From: a virus
DNA: 64,000 nucleotides
Virus record (IMG/VR): IMGVR_UViG_3300015171_000002
Coordinates: 48,018-112,017 of that record
Strand: one strand, 5' to 3'
Made by a program: the position numbers and the translations under genes. A model generated the notes under the pieces. The model had not been told where the DNA came from. It ran no database searches and saw only the letters and a list, made by a program, of their open reading frames with translations. Shown here in pieces: positions 1 to 7,150 of this stretch. How positions within the stretch are numbered: the stretch's first letter is position 1; every line of letters starts with the position of its first letter.

Positions 1-492
1 TGGGCTATTAAACCTTATAGAGAAAATCAAATCAGTTCAGACTATGTTAAATGGGATGATATTTTTGAAAAACCTGGATTGGTAAATAGAGAATTTGATA
101 AACGTCTTGTTATGAGTTTATTAGCTGAAATGCAGAATTATACTGGTTTTGCTACATATTATGGAACAGGTTTTGATATAAAATATATTCGTGCCAAAGC
201 TATGCAATACGGATTACAATTTCCCCGATTTGGTGAAATGGGACATATAGATTTATATTATCAAGTTGTCGGCAAAATGAAATTATCTAGAAATTCTCTA
301 AAGGTTTCTACTAAATTTTTAGGTATTAGTGGTAAAACAGATTTAGATTTTGAATACTGGCAACTGGCATGTTTAGGTGATAAAGAAGCTATGTCGGAAT
401 TATTAGAACATAATAAACAAGACGTTATAATTCTTGAAAAACTTCACCGTGAGTTGGAGCCTTACGGTAAATTTGATCGTAAATCATTATGA
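1..492 (+). CDS. RNase H-fold 3'-5' exonuclease domain protein, 5' end outside window
   Basis: The reading frame is open from the first base, so the gene starts upstream. The visible 163 residues resemble the YprB/DEDD-type ribonuclease H-like exonuclease domain: a YGTGFDIKYIRAKA strand carrying an acidic residue, a HIDLYY strand, a basic SRNSLK segment and the terminal HNKQDVIILEKL helix, where the HxxxD pair fits the last metal-binding motif. Proteins of this type trim or proofread DNA 3' ends. The stop overlaps the next ATG by 4 bases. Domain identity is likely; the role (replication or recombination) is inferred. Confidence 0.7.
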   Translation, partial: WAIKPYRENQISSDYVKWDDIFEKPGLVNREFDKRLVMSLLAEMQNYTGFATYYGTGFDIKYIRAKAMQYGLQFPRFGEMGHIDLYYQVVGKMKLSRNSLKVSTKFLGISGKTDLDFEYWQLACLGDKEAMSELLEHNKQDVIILEKLHRELEPYGKFDRKSL

Positions 493-704
493 GTAATTTA
501 AAATATGAGTGTAATGAAAGCTATTTTTCAGTACCCAATATTGAAAATTCCTATTGGGCTGGATTTATAGCGGCAGATGGATATATTAATGATAGGTATG
601 ATTCATCTATCTCTTTATCTGGAAAATATGCTGAGAATATTTTAAAATCTTTGCTATTAGTTAATGTGCCAAGAATGGAGAGAAAATGGAATCAGATACA
701 ATAA
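489..704 (+). pseudogene. Truncated LAGLIDADG-type homing endonuclease remnant
   Basis: The 71-residue product contains YWAGFIAADGYI, a good match to the first helix of LAGLIDADG homing endonucleases (W-x-GFIxADG). Complete enzymes have a second such motif and well over 150 residues; here the frame ends soon after, so only the N-terminal part survives. It overlaps the exonuclease gene by 4 bases and the following gene by 19. Probably an inactive relic of an invading endonuclease; a short repurposed protein is the alternative. Confidence 0.5.
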
Positions 705-985
705 ATCTATCTAGAGAACAAATACTAAAAATATTAGAATTTTGGTCAGATGTAGGTGTTATAATAATAGATGTGACCAATAATGAGAAAATATATCCTG
801 GCGGCACACTAAAATATATTTATGATAAAGAAACTGATATCATAAATATAAAAGGATTATCTAATCAAGATATGAATTATATTGGAACATTATCAGATTT
901 TCTAAAAGGACATACTTTTTATGTTACTAAAAGTCAAGAAATTGATAAAAGAAGCAATTATACCAACACGCGCAAAACATGGTGA
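686..985 (+). CDS. Unknown 99-residue protein
   Basis: Acidic, no recognised domain. Starts inside the previous reading frame and overlaps the dUTPase start by 65 bases, a long overlap even for this genome. It could be the degraded C-terminal part of the homing endonuclease region. Confidence 0.5.
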   Translation: MESDTINLSREQILKILEFWSDVGVIIIDVTNNEKIYPGGTLKYIYDKETDIINIKGLSNQDMNYIGTLSDFLKGHTFYVTKSQEIDKRSNYTNTRKTW

Positions 986-1349
986 TGCTGGATTTGACTT
1001 ATTTGCCTTATCAATGGGATTTAATTCTAATTTCGTTGAATATTTTACTGGATTAGCGATAGAAATAGAATACGGCTATGTCGGGCTAATATTTCCGAGA
1101 AGTTCACAAAGTAAATATGATCTAGTTCTAGCTAATTCTGTCGGAGTGGTGGATAGTGGTTACAGAGGAGAAATATCTGTTCGTTTCAAGATGATAGAAA
1201 GTAAAGGTGAACGAGCTAAAATTTATAATGTGGGTGACAGAATAGCTCAACTCGTTATTTTAGAATTACCGGGTGTTGTCTTACAAGAAGTAGATAAATT
1301 ATCTGAATCAGAACGTGGTATTAATGGATATGGTTCAACCGGTCGCTAA
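921..1349 (+). CDS. dut: dUTP diphosphatase (trimeric dUTPase)
   Basis: Hydrolyses dUTP to dUMP and pyrophosphate, keeping uracil out of phage DNA and supplying dUMP for thymidylate. All five dUTPase motifs are visible in order: AGFDLFA (about residue 24), PRSS (about 62), GVVDSGYRGE (about 77), GDRIAQLVI (about 106) and the C-terminal RGINGYGSTGR arm, where Y replaces the usual F that stacks on the base. At 142 residues it has normal family length. The start gives the typical N-terminus ending IIPTRAKHGDAGFD. Its start overlaps the upstream frame. Confidence 0.95.
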   Translation: MLLKVKKLIKEAIIPTRAKHGDAGFDLFALSMGFNSNFVEYFTGLAIEIEYGYVGLIFPRSSQSKYDLVLANSVGVVDSGYRGEISVRFKMIESKGERAKIYNVGDRIAQLVILELPGVVLQEVDKLSESERGINGYGSTGR

Positions 1350-1369
1350 TTTATAATAAATTCAACTAT

Positions 1370-1398
1370 TTGACAAAAATCATAATTTGTGGTATAAT
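1370..1398 (+). promoter_or_regulatory. Sigma-70 promoter of the terS-like gene (leaderless)
   Basis: TTGACA at 1370, 17-base spacer ending TTTGTGG, TATAAT at 1393-1398. The expected +1 falls on the ATG at 1405. The spacer and flanks nearly match the terL promoter at 55883. Confidence 0.8.
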
Positions 1399-1404
1399 AT
1401 AAAA

Positions 1405-1941
1405 ATGACGCAAGAAATAGCCAAAATAGATGAAATTTCCGAAGAATCGGTCAAATTTTTTGATTTAGTTACCAGACAGGGGATTAAACCTGTCGAAATA
1501 GCTAATTCTACTGGTTATTCTCTTAAAACAATCTATAATAGAATAAATCGTGGTCGTGAGATTGTAAATGAAGAAATTCGTAAAAATAAACCACAAATTT
1601 TAGCCGATCTTTGGAATAAATATGAGTATCTTTGGGAACAAGCTGATACGGAATGGAAAGCTAGTAAAGACCCTGCATTTCTAAAACAAATGCAATCCGT
1701 ATTAGAAGCTTACAGAAAGATGTTAGCCGTAGATGATGCACCGAAAGCACCGGTCAATGAAAAGGGTGAAACTGTTCAAAATACAATGGTTCTAGTTTTC
1801 TCTGAAGATGCTTATGCTAAAAAAGAAGCTGAATTAATTGAGTTGGAAAAAGAAGAAAAAGAAAAAGCAATTGATGGCACTTTTACCGTAACTGAAACTA
1901 GTACTAAAGTACCATTGTCAAATGATGAAAACGGTTTATAA
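1405..1941 (+). CDS. terS: Probable terminase small subunit (HTH DNA-binding protein)
   Basis: 178 residues. A helix-turn-helix lies at about residues 27-55 (GIKPVEIANSTGYSLKTIYN), then a helical middle and a segment ending RKMLAVDDAPKAP, which resembles the KLLGLDAPK block common at the end of the TerS oligomerisation region; the C-terminus is charged. TerS recognises the packaging site and loads TerL. An upstream in-frame ATG at 1387 lies within the promoter, so 1405 is chosen. Oddity: TerL is 54 kb away, but the two have near-identical promoters. A HTH regulator is the alternative. Confidence 0.6.
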   Translation: MTQEIAKIDEISEESVKFFDLVTRQGIKPVEIANSTGYSLKTIYNRINRGREIVNEEIRKNKPQILADLWNKYEYLWEQADTEWKASKDPAFLKQMQSVLEAYRKMLAVDDAPKAPVNEKGETVQNTMVLVFSEDAYAKKEAELIELEKEEKEKAIDGTFTVTETSTKVPLSNDENGL

Positions 1942-1964
1942 TGTTGTCAAGTTCGAAAATTTAT

Positions 1965-2042
1965 GTGGGCGTAATTGCACACGCTTCTAACGTGTACGCG
2001 AATAATTGGATGTAAATGCGGGTTCAACTCCTGCCGCTCACA
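1965..2042 (+). tRNA. tRNA-Arg(UCU), D-arm missing from normal position
   Basis: Acceptor GTGGGCG/CGCTCAC, T-arm GCGGG-TTCAACT-CCTGC, anticodon arm ACACG-CTTCTAA-CGTGT. Only 7 bases (TAATTGC) separate acceptor and anticodon stem, so no D-arm fits. Instead 22 bases lie between anticodon and T stems and can form a weak hairpin whose loop holds ATAATTGG. No CCA encoded. Confidence 0.75.
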
Positions 2043-2046
2043 CTAT

Positions 2047-2124
2047 CTAGGTATATTAGAATTGTCTTCGAAACAATACTCGTATAACGGAATGAAAATG
2101 TGGGTTCAAATCCTACTACCTAGA
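2047..2124 (+). tRNA. tRNA-Arg(UCG), D-arm missing from normal position
   Basis: Acceptor CTAGGTA/TACCTAG, anticodon arm ATTGT-CTTCGAA-ACAAT, T-arm GTGGG-TTCAAAT-CCTAC. Same layout and length (78 nt) as the preceding tRNA: 7-base linker TATTAGA and a 22-base insert after the anticodon arm with hairpin TCGT/ATGA and loop ATAACGGA. The inserts match at 16 of 22 positions. Confidence 0.75.
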
Positions 2125-2268
2125 CAGAATTATATTCTCGCATTTGTGCGATAAACAAACCGTCTGTCTGCTTACGGGATATGGACAAATCTATAAAAAC
2201 AGATTGGCCTAGACTGAGCCAGGAAAGAAGTCGTGTCCTATCTTATCGGTGGAAGGATAAACCGATAT
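2125..2268 (+). ncRNA. Structured non-coding segment between tRNAs
   Basis: Stems visible: TCGCA/TGCGA, AATCT/AGATT, TGGC/GCCA, a closing GATA-t-GGACA/TGTCC-TATC and ATCGGT/ACCGAT just before tRNA-Lys. It resembles a tRNA-like fold without a convincing T-loop or anticodon loop. Likely part of the tRNA precursor; function unknown. Confidence 0.35.
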
Positions 2269-2341
2269 GTACCTATAGCTCAAATGGCAGAGCAAGAATC
2301 TTTTAAATTCGAGGTTGTGGGATCATGGCCCATTAGGTACA
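2269..2341 (+). tRNA. tRNA-Lys(UUU) with altered T-loop
   Basis: Acceptor GTACCTA/TAGGTAC, D-arm GCTC-AAATGGCA-GAGC, anticodon loop CTTTTAA, T-stem GTGGG/CCCAT. The T-loop is ATCATGG: position 54 is A and 58 is T, the reverse of the usual T54/A58. Followed after CT by the ATG of the next gene. Confidence 0.75.
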
Positions 2342-2343
2342 CT

Positions 2344-2736
2344 ATGTTACCAAAACAAAAAGGTGAAATTACCGAAGCTATTATTTTAGCCAAGTTTATC
2401 GAACGTGGTGAAGTAGTTTTATTGCCGTGGGGCGATAATCAACGTTTTGATATGGTTCTATATAGAAATAATAAATTTATTAGAATTCAATGTAAAACTG
2501 GTAAAATAGTAAATGGTACAATAAGATGTAATGCAAAAAGTACTAATTGGAATACATTAGAACATTATGATTATAAGGGACAGATAGAATTTTTTGCTAT
2601 TTATTGTCCAGATAATAAAAAATGTTATATGATATCTGTAGATGACGTTGGAATAAGTCAAATTTCTTTAAGAATAGATATTCCTAAACATGGAAATCAA
2701 TATTCTTTCAAATGGGCAAAAGATTACGAAATATAA
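2344..2736 (+). CDS. PD-(D/E)XK endonuclease, homing-type
   Basis: 130 residues. Core layout: GEITEAIILAKFIERG helix, LLPWGDNQRFDMVLY with the catalytic D, then RIQCKTGK giving the Q/E-x-K pair, and FFAIYCPDNKKCYMI. This matches the small PD-(D/E)XK nucleases related to intron-encoded I-Ssp6803I. It lies exactly between two tRNA-Lys genes with the same first acceptor strand and similar D-arms, suggesting a selfish element within a duplicated tRNA. The start at 2344 is chosen because upstream codons lie inside the tRNA. Confidence 0.7.
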   Translation: MLPKQKGEITEAIILAKFIERGEVVLLPWGDNQRFDMVLYRNNKFIRIQCKTGKIVNGTIRCNAKSTNWNTLEHYDYKGQIEFFAIYCPDNKKCYMISVDDVGISQISLRIDIPKHGNQYSFKWAKDYEI

Positions 2737-2740
2737 GTAT

Positions 2741-2813
2741 GTACCTATAGCTCAATTGGTGGAGCAGATTACTCTTAATAATAAGGATATGAGTTCGAGA
2801 CTCATTAGGTACA
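2741..2813 (+). tRNA. tRNA-Lys(CUU)
   Basis: Acceptor GTACCTA/TAGGTAC, D-arm GCTC-AATTGGTG-GAGC, anticodon loop CTCTTAA, canonical T-arm ATGAG-TTCGAGA-CTCAT. The acceptor stem is identical to that of tRNA-Lys(UUU). Confidence 0.85.
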
Positions 2814-2817
2814 CTAT

Positions 2818-2888
2818 GTTTTATTGGTCTACTGGAAGGACGATAAACTCTCAATTTATAGGCGGCAGTTCAATTCTGCCATAAAACA
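2818..2888 (+). tRNA. tRNA-Glu(CUC)
   Basis: Acceptor GTTTTAT/ATAAAAC, D-stem GTC/GAC with loop TACTGGAAG, anticodon arm ATAAA-CTCTCAA-TTTAT, T-arm GGCAG-TTCAATT-CTGCC. Four bases after tRNA-Lys(CUU). Confidence 0.85.
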
Positions 2889-2890
2889 CT

Positions 2891-2995
2891 ATGTTATTTA
2901 CTGGATTAATTATTTTATTTTGTGCAATTGGTTATAAAAGTTGGATATTATTTTTAGTTGGTTTATATGTTATAACTAGAACAGATAAGAAATAG
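2891..2995 (+). CDS. Small single-span membrane protein
   Basis: 34 residues, almost all one hydrophobic segment (LFTGLIILFCAIGYKSWILF) ending in a charged tail. ATG follows the tRNA-Glu end directly. One of several such mini-proteins next to tRNA genes; function unknown. Confidence 0.5.
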   Translation: MLFTGLIILFCAIGYKSWILFLVGLYVITRTDKK

Positions 2996-2998
2996 AAC

Positions 2999-3069
2999 GC
3001 GACATTCTTCTATAGGTAGGAATTCTGACTTTCAATCAGATAGATAGGGTTCGAGTCCCTAATGTTGCA
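2999..3069 (+). tRNA. tRNA-Glu(UUC)
   Basis: Acceptor GCGACAT/ATGTTGC, D-arm TTCT-ATAGGT-AGGA, anticodon arm TCTGA-CTTTCAA-TCAGA, T-arm TAGGG-TTCGAGT-CCCTA. Confidence 0.9.
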
Positions 3070-3255
3070 CTAGAGAGTGTTTTTCTAAACTCTTGAATCG
3101 GGCCAAAAGGTGAAATCGTAGGCTGTGGGGTTATCATGTGAAATAACCGGCTTTATCTTGTTTTACCAGAATAAACGAGCGTTATAGGTCAAATAAATTC
3201 GATAATGGGATATTGACTTTCTTCATAGAATGGTAAGATTAAATTCTATAAATAT
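3070..3255 (+). ncRNA. Structured spacer between tRNA-Glu and tRNA-Pro
   Basis: No gene. Holds hairpin GGTTAT/ATAACC with an 8-base loop, a possible closing stem GGTGAAA/TTTTACC around it, and further short stems. It lacks a T-arm, so it is not called a tRNA. Confidence 0.3.
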
Positions 3256-3327
3256 CAGGGTGAGGGAAAAATGGTAATCCGTTGCGTTTGGGGCGCGAAG
3301 AAGCTGGATCGTTGCCAGCCACCTTGA
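3256..3327 (+). tRNA. tRNA-Pro(UGG) with altered T-loop
   Basis: Acceptor CAGGGTG/CACCTTG, D-stem GGA/TCC with loop AAAATGGTAA, anticodon arm TTGCG-TTTGGGG-CGCGA, T-stem GCTGG/CCAGC. The T-loop ATCGTTG again shows A54/T58 instead of T54/A58. Confidence 0.8.
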
Positions 3328-3494
3328 CCTATCAGATAATCTAGAATATTCTGAAAATGTATCTAATCATACCAAAATTAGCGGTTATCGTTTTCTCGAA
3401 AATAAACGAGGTTTGTCTACCAGCTTGTCAACGATAGACTATCTTAACTAATCAAAGTGGAAGGATAAACTTTAGATTTTTTATAAGGAATAAT
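3328..3494 (+). other. Non-coding spacer with hairpins
   Basis: Contains TCGTTT/AAACGA and GTCTA/TAGAC stems; no recognisable tRNA or gene. Probably leader of the next gene. Confidence 0.3.
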
Positions 3495-3806
3495 ATGTTA
3501 CCAGAACGAAAATTAAATGCTCAACAGAACGCTATACTACAACTTTCTGCAATTATAGCAGCCGTACATTTCGAGACAAATGATGCAGTTACTAAACAGT
3601 TTATTACTATGATGGCTAGTCAAGTAGCGGCAGAATATCAACAGGATAGCCAAGACCCATTAGCTCCATCTTTATTTTTGCCGGTTAAACTAACTGAAGT
3701 TTTTAGGGATGCAATGGCTAAGATGCGAACAGGTTATGAACTTGATTTAAAATCTCAAAAACTGGTGCATACCATATCTAAAAATGGCAAAGGAAAAAAT
3801 GACTAG
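3495..3806 (+). CDS. Unknown 103-residue protein
   Basis: Mostly helical, with an alanine-rich middle; no recognised domain. Ribosome site AAGGAA lies 6-9 bases upstream. Overlaps the next gene by 23 bases. Confidence 0.7.
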   Translation: MLPERKLNAQQNAILQLSAIIAAVHFETNDAVTKQFITMMASQVAAEYQQDSQDPLAPSLFLPVKLTEVFRDAMAKMRTGYELDLKSQKLVHTISKNGKGKND

Positions 3807-4002
3807 ACGTTGTAGTAAATGTGGTTTTGAGTGGGATGGTAAAGATACAGAATGTTATAATTGTGAATCAGAAGAAACTTATATCCTACCAGACAGTATT
3901 GATTTAGAAGTTTCATTCGGTAATATAAAAGATAATAAAATTTTAACTAAGAATTTATTAACTGGTGATAGTTTAAAACGTAAACTAAAAGAAAGAAAAT
4001 GA
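3784..4002 (+). CDS. Small zinc-ribbon protein
   Basis: 72 residues. CSKCG near residue 10 and CYNC near 24 form one treble-clef-like zinc site, followed by a charged tail. Likely nucleic-acid or protein binding; partner unknown. ATGA overlap with the next gene. Confidence 0.7.
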   Translation: MAKEKMTRRCSKCGFEWDGKDTECYNCESEETYILPDSIDLEVSFGNIKDNKILTKNLLTGDSLKRKLKERK

Positions 4003-4124
4003 TATTCTCAATTTGTTTTATTTTATTAGGTTGGTTATTTGTTGGTTCTTATAAAATAATGATGGGAATATTAGAGGGAATATTATTTGCAGGTTTATTT
4101 GTTTTGAATAGAATATTCGGGTAG
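3999..4124 (+). CDS. Small membrane protein whose end overlaps tRNA-Ser
   Basis: 41 residues with two hydrophobic stretches. ATGA coupling to the zinc-ribbon gene. Its TAG stop lies inside the acceptor stem of tRNA-Ser(UGA), so the two genes share 6 bases. Confidence 0.55.
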   Translation: MIFSICFILLGWLFVGSYKIMMGILEGILFAGLFVLNRIFG

Positions 4125-4214
4125 ATGGCTGAGTCCGGCTGAAAGCGCCTGTCTTGAAAACAGATAATCGTATTGAATAAATATGGTTCGTTGGTTCAAA
4201 TCCAACTTTACCCG
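4119..4214 (+). tRNA. tRNA-Ser(UGA)
   Basis: Class II tRNA. Acceptor GGGTAGA/TTTACCC, anticodon arm CCTGT-CTTGAAA-ACAG, long variable region, T-arm GTTGG-TTCAAAT-CCAAC, discriminator G. Confidence 0.9.
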
Positions 4215-4219
4215 CCTTT

Positions 4220-4306
4220 GGAGAGTTGACAGAGTGGTAATGTGCTAATTTGCTAAATTAGAGCCGCCCGTAAAAGGGTGCATAAGTTCGATACTTATAC
4301 CCTCCG
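4220..4306 (+). tRNA. tRNA-Ser(GCU)
   Basis: Acceptor GGAGAGT/ACCCTCC with one A-C mismatch, anticodon arm CTAAT-TTGCTAA-ATTAG, variable arm GCCC..GGGT, T-arm ATAAG-TTCGATA-CTTAT, discriminator G. Confidence 0.88.
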
Positions 4307-4324
4307 CTGAAAGGAAATATTATC

Positions 4325-4501
4325 ATGGGAAAACTAAAATTTTGTTCCTGTTGGATGTGTAGAAGTGGAAAACATACTCCATATGGAAAATGTCTTATAA
4401 AACAAGCCGTACATTCCTGGCGGCAAGAAGTAAGAATAAAATTAAAAATGGGTGATTACGATAATATTCCTGAATATAAAGCAGTTGGATATACAGATTA
4501 G
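4325..4501 (+). CDS. Small cysteine-rich protein
   Basis: 58 residues. CSCWMC near the start and a later C suggest a zinc site; the end (RQEVRIKLKMGDYDNIPEY) is basic then acidic. AAAGGA ribosome site. No family recognised. Confidence 0.6.
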   Translation: MGKLKFCSCWMCRSGKHTPYGKCLIKQAVHSWRQEVRIKLKMGDYDNIPEYKAVGYTD

Positions 4502-4510
4502 TTATATAAT

Positions 4511-4861
4511 ATGTCAAAAAATAATGAAGAAGCTGAACATGAAGCCGGTGAGCATGTAGATAGTATTCTTACCTTTTTTCGTAAAAGAGAAAAAATGTTA
4601 AATTTCTATGGTTTAGAAATGCAAGACTTTCTTTTTATGGAAGCTATGGTAAAAGATACTGAATCTTTACCATTACATAATTTATATGCTATGGCTATGA
4701 TTAATAATGAATCTCTTGAAATAGCAGATATTAGTGATGCTAGACATTTTATTAGGGGTGCAATTCTAGGATATGCGTTAGGTCTAAAAAATACTTGGCC
4801 GGATTTAAATGGTGATGATGGAAAAGAATTACCTGGAAGTGATGAATTAATTCCAACTTAA
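4511..4861 (+). CDS. Unknown 116-residue protein
   Basis: Acidic and helical, no recognised domain. Nine bases after the previous gene. Ends just before tRNA-Trp. Confidence 0.7.
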   Translation: MSKNNEEAEHEAGEHVDSILTFFRKREKMLNFYGLEMQDFLFMEAMVKDTESLPLHNLYAMAMINNESLEIADISDARHFIRGAILGYALGLKNTWPDLNGDDGKELPGSDELIPT

Positions 4862-4874
4862 TGATTGGATATAC

Positions 4875-4945
4875 AGACTGATACGATAACGGTAGTCATT
4901 CAAACTCCAAATCTGAAGGTGTAGGTTCAAATCCTACTCGGTCTG
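4875..4945 (+). tRNA. tRNA-Trp(CCA)
   Basis: Acceptor AGACTGA/TCGGTCT with discriminator G, D-arm GAT-AACGGTA-GTC, anticodon loop CTCCAAA (stem TCAAA/TCTGA with one mismatch), T-arm GTAGG-TTCAAAT-CCTAC. Confidence 0.82.
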
Positions 4946-4948
4946 CCT

Positions 4949-5131
4949 ATGTTTTTTGAACAATTACCACAATATATACATATTATAATAAGTTTTTTGA
5001 CCTTTTTACCAATTATATTAAAGCCTGTTCTAACACTTTTAGCAGTTGCTTTATTTGGTATTCATGCATATAAAAAAAGAGATTGGGAAAGTTTTGCCTG
5101 GTTTGTTATAATAATTGTGTGGGCTATTTAG
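4949..5131 (+). CDS. Small two-span membrane protein
   Basis: 60 residues with two hydrophobic segments separated by a KKRDWE turn. ATG follows the tRNA-Trp end within four bases. Function unknown. Confidence 0.6.
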   Translation: MFFEQLPQYIHIIISFLTFLPIILKPVLTLLAVALFGIHAYKKRDWESFAWFVIIIVWAI

Positions 5132-5140
5132 GAATATAAA

Positions 5141-5452
5141 ATGTCTTGTCAATATGATAATACCAGAGTTGGAGCAATAATAATATTAAGTAATGCTGGT
5201 GCGACTTGTTTCGAATGTAATACACACTATGATTTACCAGATGGAACTATAGCTAAATATGTAGGACATTTCGAAGAAAGCGTAAAAGTAGCCAAATTAG
5301 AATTATATCCACCTTATAAAAATTGTTCGGGTTGTGGCAAAGAAATATATGGTTTACAGATTATTTGTGATAGTGGTAGTTTAGAAGAATTGTTCTCTAA
5401 AAAAGAAGTTGAACAGGATATTACAAGTGCAATATCCAAAGAAATGTTATAA
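5141..5452 (+). CDS. Protein with two CxxC pairs
   Basis: 103 residues. CFEC at about 26 and CSGCG at about 66 suggest a zinc ribbon on a long loop; the C-terminus is a charged helix. Function unknown. Confidence 0.65.
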   Translation: MSCQYDNTRVGAIIILSNAGATCFECNTHYDLPDGTIAKYVGHFEESVKVAKLELYPPYKNCSGCGKEIYGLQIICDSGSLEELFSKKEVEQDITSAISKEML

Positions 5453-5472
5453 AAAATATAGTAAAATAATTA

Positions 5473-5544
5473 TGCGCGTGTTCGAACAAAGTAAGTTCAT
5501 CATTCTGTGAAAATGAAAATGGTGCCTCGAACGCCCACATGCGA
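5473..5544 (+). tRNA. tRNA-His(GUG), irregular T-arm
   Basis: Anticodon arm TCATT-CTGTGAA-AATGA and D-arm GAAC-AAAGTAA-GTTC are clear; acceptor CGCGTG/CATGCG. The T-arm (GGTGCCTCGAACGCCC) does not form a normal 5-bp stem with 7-base loop. The D-loop has A where G18 is expected. Confidence 0.6.
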
Positions 5545-5572
5545 CTAAAAACAATATAAAAAAGGATAAAAC

Positions 5573-5824
5573 GTGAAAATTATAGTTAGAGCAAGCAATG
5601 GTGAGAATATGTGGCTTGATTATAGAAAATCTCTGGAAATAAAAATCTCAGAAGAAGATAAAATAACAAGACGATTAAGTTTTTACGATGGTGAGCCAGA
5701 GGATAATAACTTAAATAGAAATTTTAGTGATGTTTATTCTATTCCTGGCCTGATGCAATTAGCCTTTGAAGCCGGTAAAGCCGGTCAAACTTTTGAAATT
5801 GTAGAAGAAGAGCCTGAAAAGTAG
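5573..5824 (+). CDS. Unknown 83-residue protein
   Basis: Starts with GTG, eight bases after an AAAGGA site. Acidic alpha/beta pattern, no recognised domain. Its stop lies just upstream of the operator-promoter of the kinase gene. Confidence 0.7.
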   Translation: MKIIVRASNGENMWLDYRKSLEIKISEEDKITRRLSFYDGEPEDNNLNRNFSDVYSIPGLMQLAFEAGKAGQTFEIVEEEPEK

Positions 5825-5865
5825 TACTACGGTACTATAGACAAAACTGAATATCTGAGTAAAAT
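5823..5865 (+). promoter_or_regulatory. Class A operator-promoter of the polynucleotide kinase gene
   Basis: AGTACTACGGTACT (5823-5836), one base, -35 TAGACA (5838), 16-base spacer, -10 TAAAAT (5860-5865). The expected +1 coincides with the ATG at 5872, so the mRNA should be leaderless. Confidence 0.75.
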
Positions 5866-5871
5866 AAAAGA

Positions 5872-6753
5872 ATGAACACACAAAAAATCGTTTTCTGTCG
5901 AGGACTTCCGGGTTCAGGTAAATCAACATGGGCTAAAGATTTTGTGTCTAAAAATTCTAATTGGGTAAGAACTAATATGGATGATATTCGTGAAAAATAT
6001 TATCCTAATACAAAATTTTCGAAAGAACGGGAAGTTAGTGTCATATCTATTGAAGATAATGAGATTATTATAGCATTGAATGATGGAAAAAATATCGTAA
6101 ACGATAACACTAATTTTAATTCGGTTCATCGTGAACGAATTCTAAAAATTGCTAAAAGTTTAAATATTAATGTAGTATGGGAAATTAAAGAATTTAATAC
6201 AAATTTAGCAGAATGTATTAGAAGAAATTCCAAAAGAGATAATCCTATTCCTCTCAATGCTATTATGAGAATGTGGAGTAAATATCTTAAACCGACACCG
6301 ATAAAATATAATAAAAATTTATCGGATGCAATCATTGTAGATGTGGACGGAACATTAGCAGATAAAGGTGATAAGAGTCCTTATGATCGTGATTTTTCTC
6401 TTGATACTTTGATTGTTCCGGTTGGACAACTTATTAGAACACAAAAAGCATTTTATGGAGATAAATTAAATATTCTGATAACTACGGGTCGTCATGAAAG
6501 TTCGAGAGAAATTACTAAAAAATGGTTATTTGAAAATAATATTCCATTTGATGAGATTTTTATGCGCCCTAATTGGGGGAAAGAAAAAAATGAGCCACAT
6601 GATTTTATTATTAAAACAGATATTTATAATAATAAAATTAAAGATAAATATAATATTTTATATTGCATAGATGATAGAAAACAAATTAAATATACCTGGC
6701 TTGAATTGGGATTGTTTGTTTTTGACGTGAATCAGACTGATGATGATTTCTGA
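5872..6753 (+). CDS. pnk: Polynucleotide 5'-kinase/3'-phosphatase
   Basis: Heals broken RNA or DNA ends: phosphorylates 5'-OH and removes 3' or cyclic phosphates so a ligase can seal. N-terminal kinase with P-loop GLPGSGKST at residues 11-19 and a TNMDDIR motif; C-terminal HAD phosphatase with DVDGTLAD (about 157) and a DDRK motif near the end. Order and 293-residue length match T4 Pnkp. With the two RNA ligases it makes a complete tRNA-repair path. Driven by a class A operator-promoter; no room for a ribosome site if +1 is as expected. Confidence 0.93.
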   Translation: MNTQKIVFCRGLPGSGKSTWAKDFVSKNSNWVRTNMDDIREKYYPNTKFSKEREVSVISIEDNEIIIALNDGKNIVNDNTNFNSVHRERILKIAKSLNINVVWEIKEFNTNLAECIRRNSKRDNPIPLNAIMRMWSKYLKPTPIKYNKNLSDAIIVDVDGTLADKGDKSPYDRDFSLDTLIVPVGQLIRTQKAFYGDKLNILITTGRHESSREITKKWLFENNIPFDEIFMRPNWGKEKNEPHDFIIKTDIYNNKIKDKYNILYCIDDRKQIKYTWLELGLFVFDVNQTDDDF

Positions 6754-6867
6754 CGGAACACTTGACATATTTCGATTTTTGTGGTATATGGCGAGAAATA
6801 TTTATAATGTATTATCAAATATTGATATTTATAAACTAAACAGAAAGTGGAACTTCTAAAGGATAAA

Positions 6868-7149
6868 ATGATTAATATTACACCTTTATATGATAGAGTT
6901 ATTGTTGAGCCTGTTAGTCCAGTACAAAAACAATCTACAATTCTTGTGGTAGAAACTCCAACAATTGTTATTGGCAAAGTTATTGATGTTGGAGCCGGTT
7001 ATCTGGTAAATGGCGCTTTGGTTCCTATGATTGTTGTAAAGGGACAATTAGTAAGTTATCCAGCTTATGCCGGAACAGAATATCCGTATCAGGGTAAGAA
7101 ATATACTATTCTAAAAGAATCTGATGTTATCGGAATTATAAAGGAATAA
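6868..7149 (+). CDS. GroES-like co-chaperonin
   Basis: 93 residues from the ATG that follows AAAGGATAA. PLYDRVIVEPV, a mobile-loop region, GKVIDVGAG and the final Y-KESDVIGII strand reproduce the GroES layout. T4 Gp31 shows phages can supply their own lid for host GroEL to fold a capsid protein; the same role is likely here. No GroEL gene is in the window. Confidence 0.88.
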   Translation: MINITPLYDRVIVEPVSPVQKQSTILVVETPTIVIGKVIDVGAGYLVNGALVPMIVVKGQLVSYPAYAGTEYPYQGKKYTILKESDVIGIIKE

Positions 7150-7150
7150 A

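Noticed and set aside
2175-2262. RNase P RNA or other catalytic RNA, suggested by AGGAAAG
   Set aside because: The flanking conserved P4 sequences are absent and the segment is too short.
3107-3170. Possible tRNA-His (GTG in an 8-base loop) with GGTGAAA/TTTTACC ends
   Set aside because: No T-arm and only about 60 bases; a better tRNA-His lies at 5473.
5923-6335. Leftward open frames of 68-69 residues inside the kinase gene
   Set aside because: Low-complexity products complementary to a conserved gene, with no ribosome site; shadows of AT-rich coding DNA.
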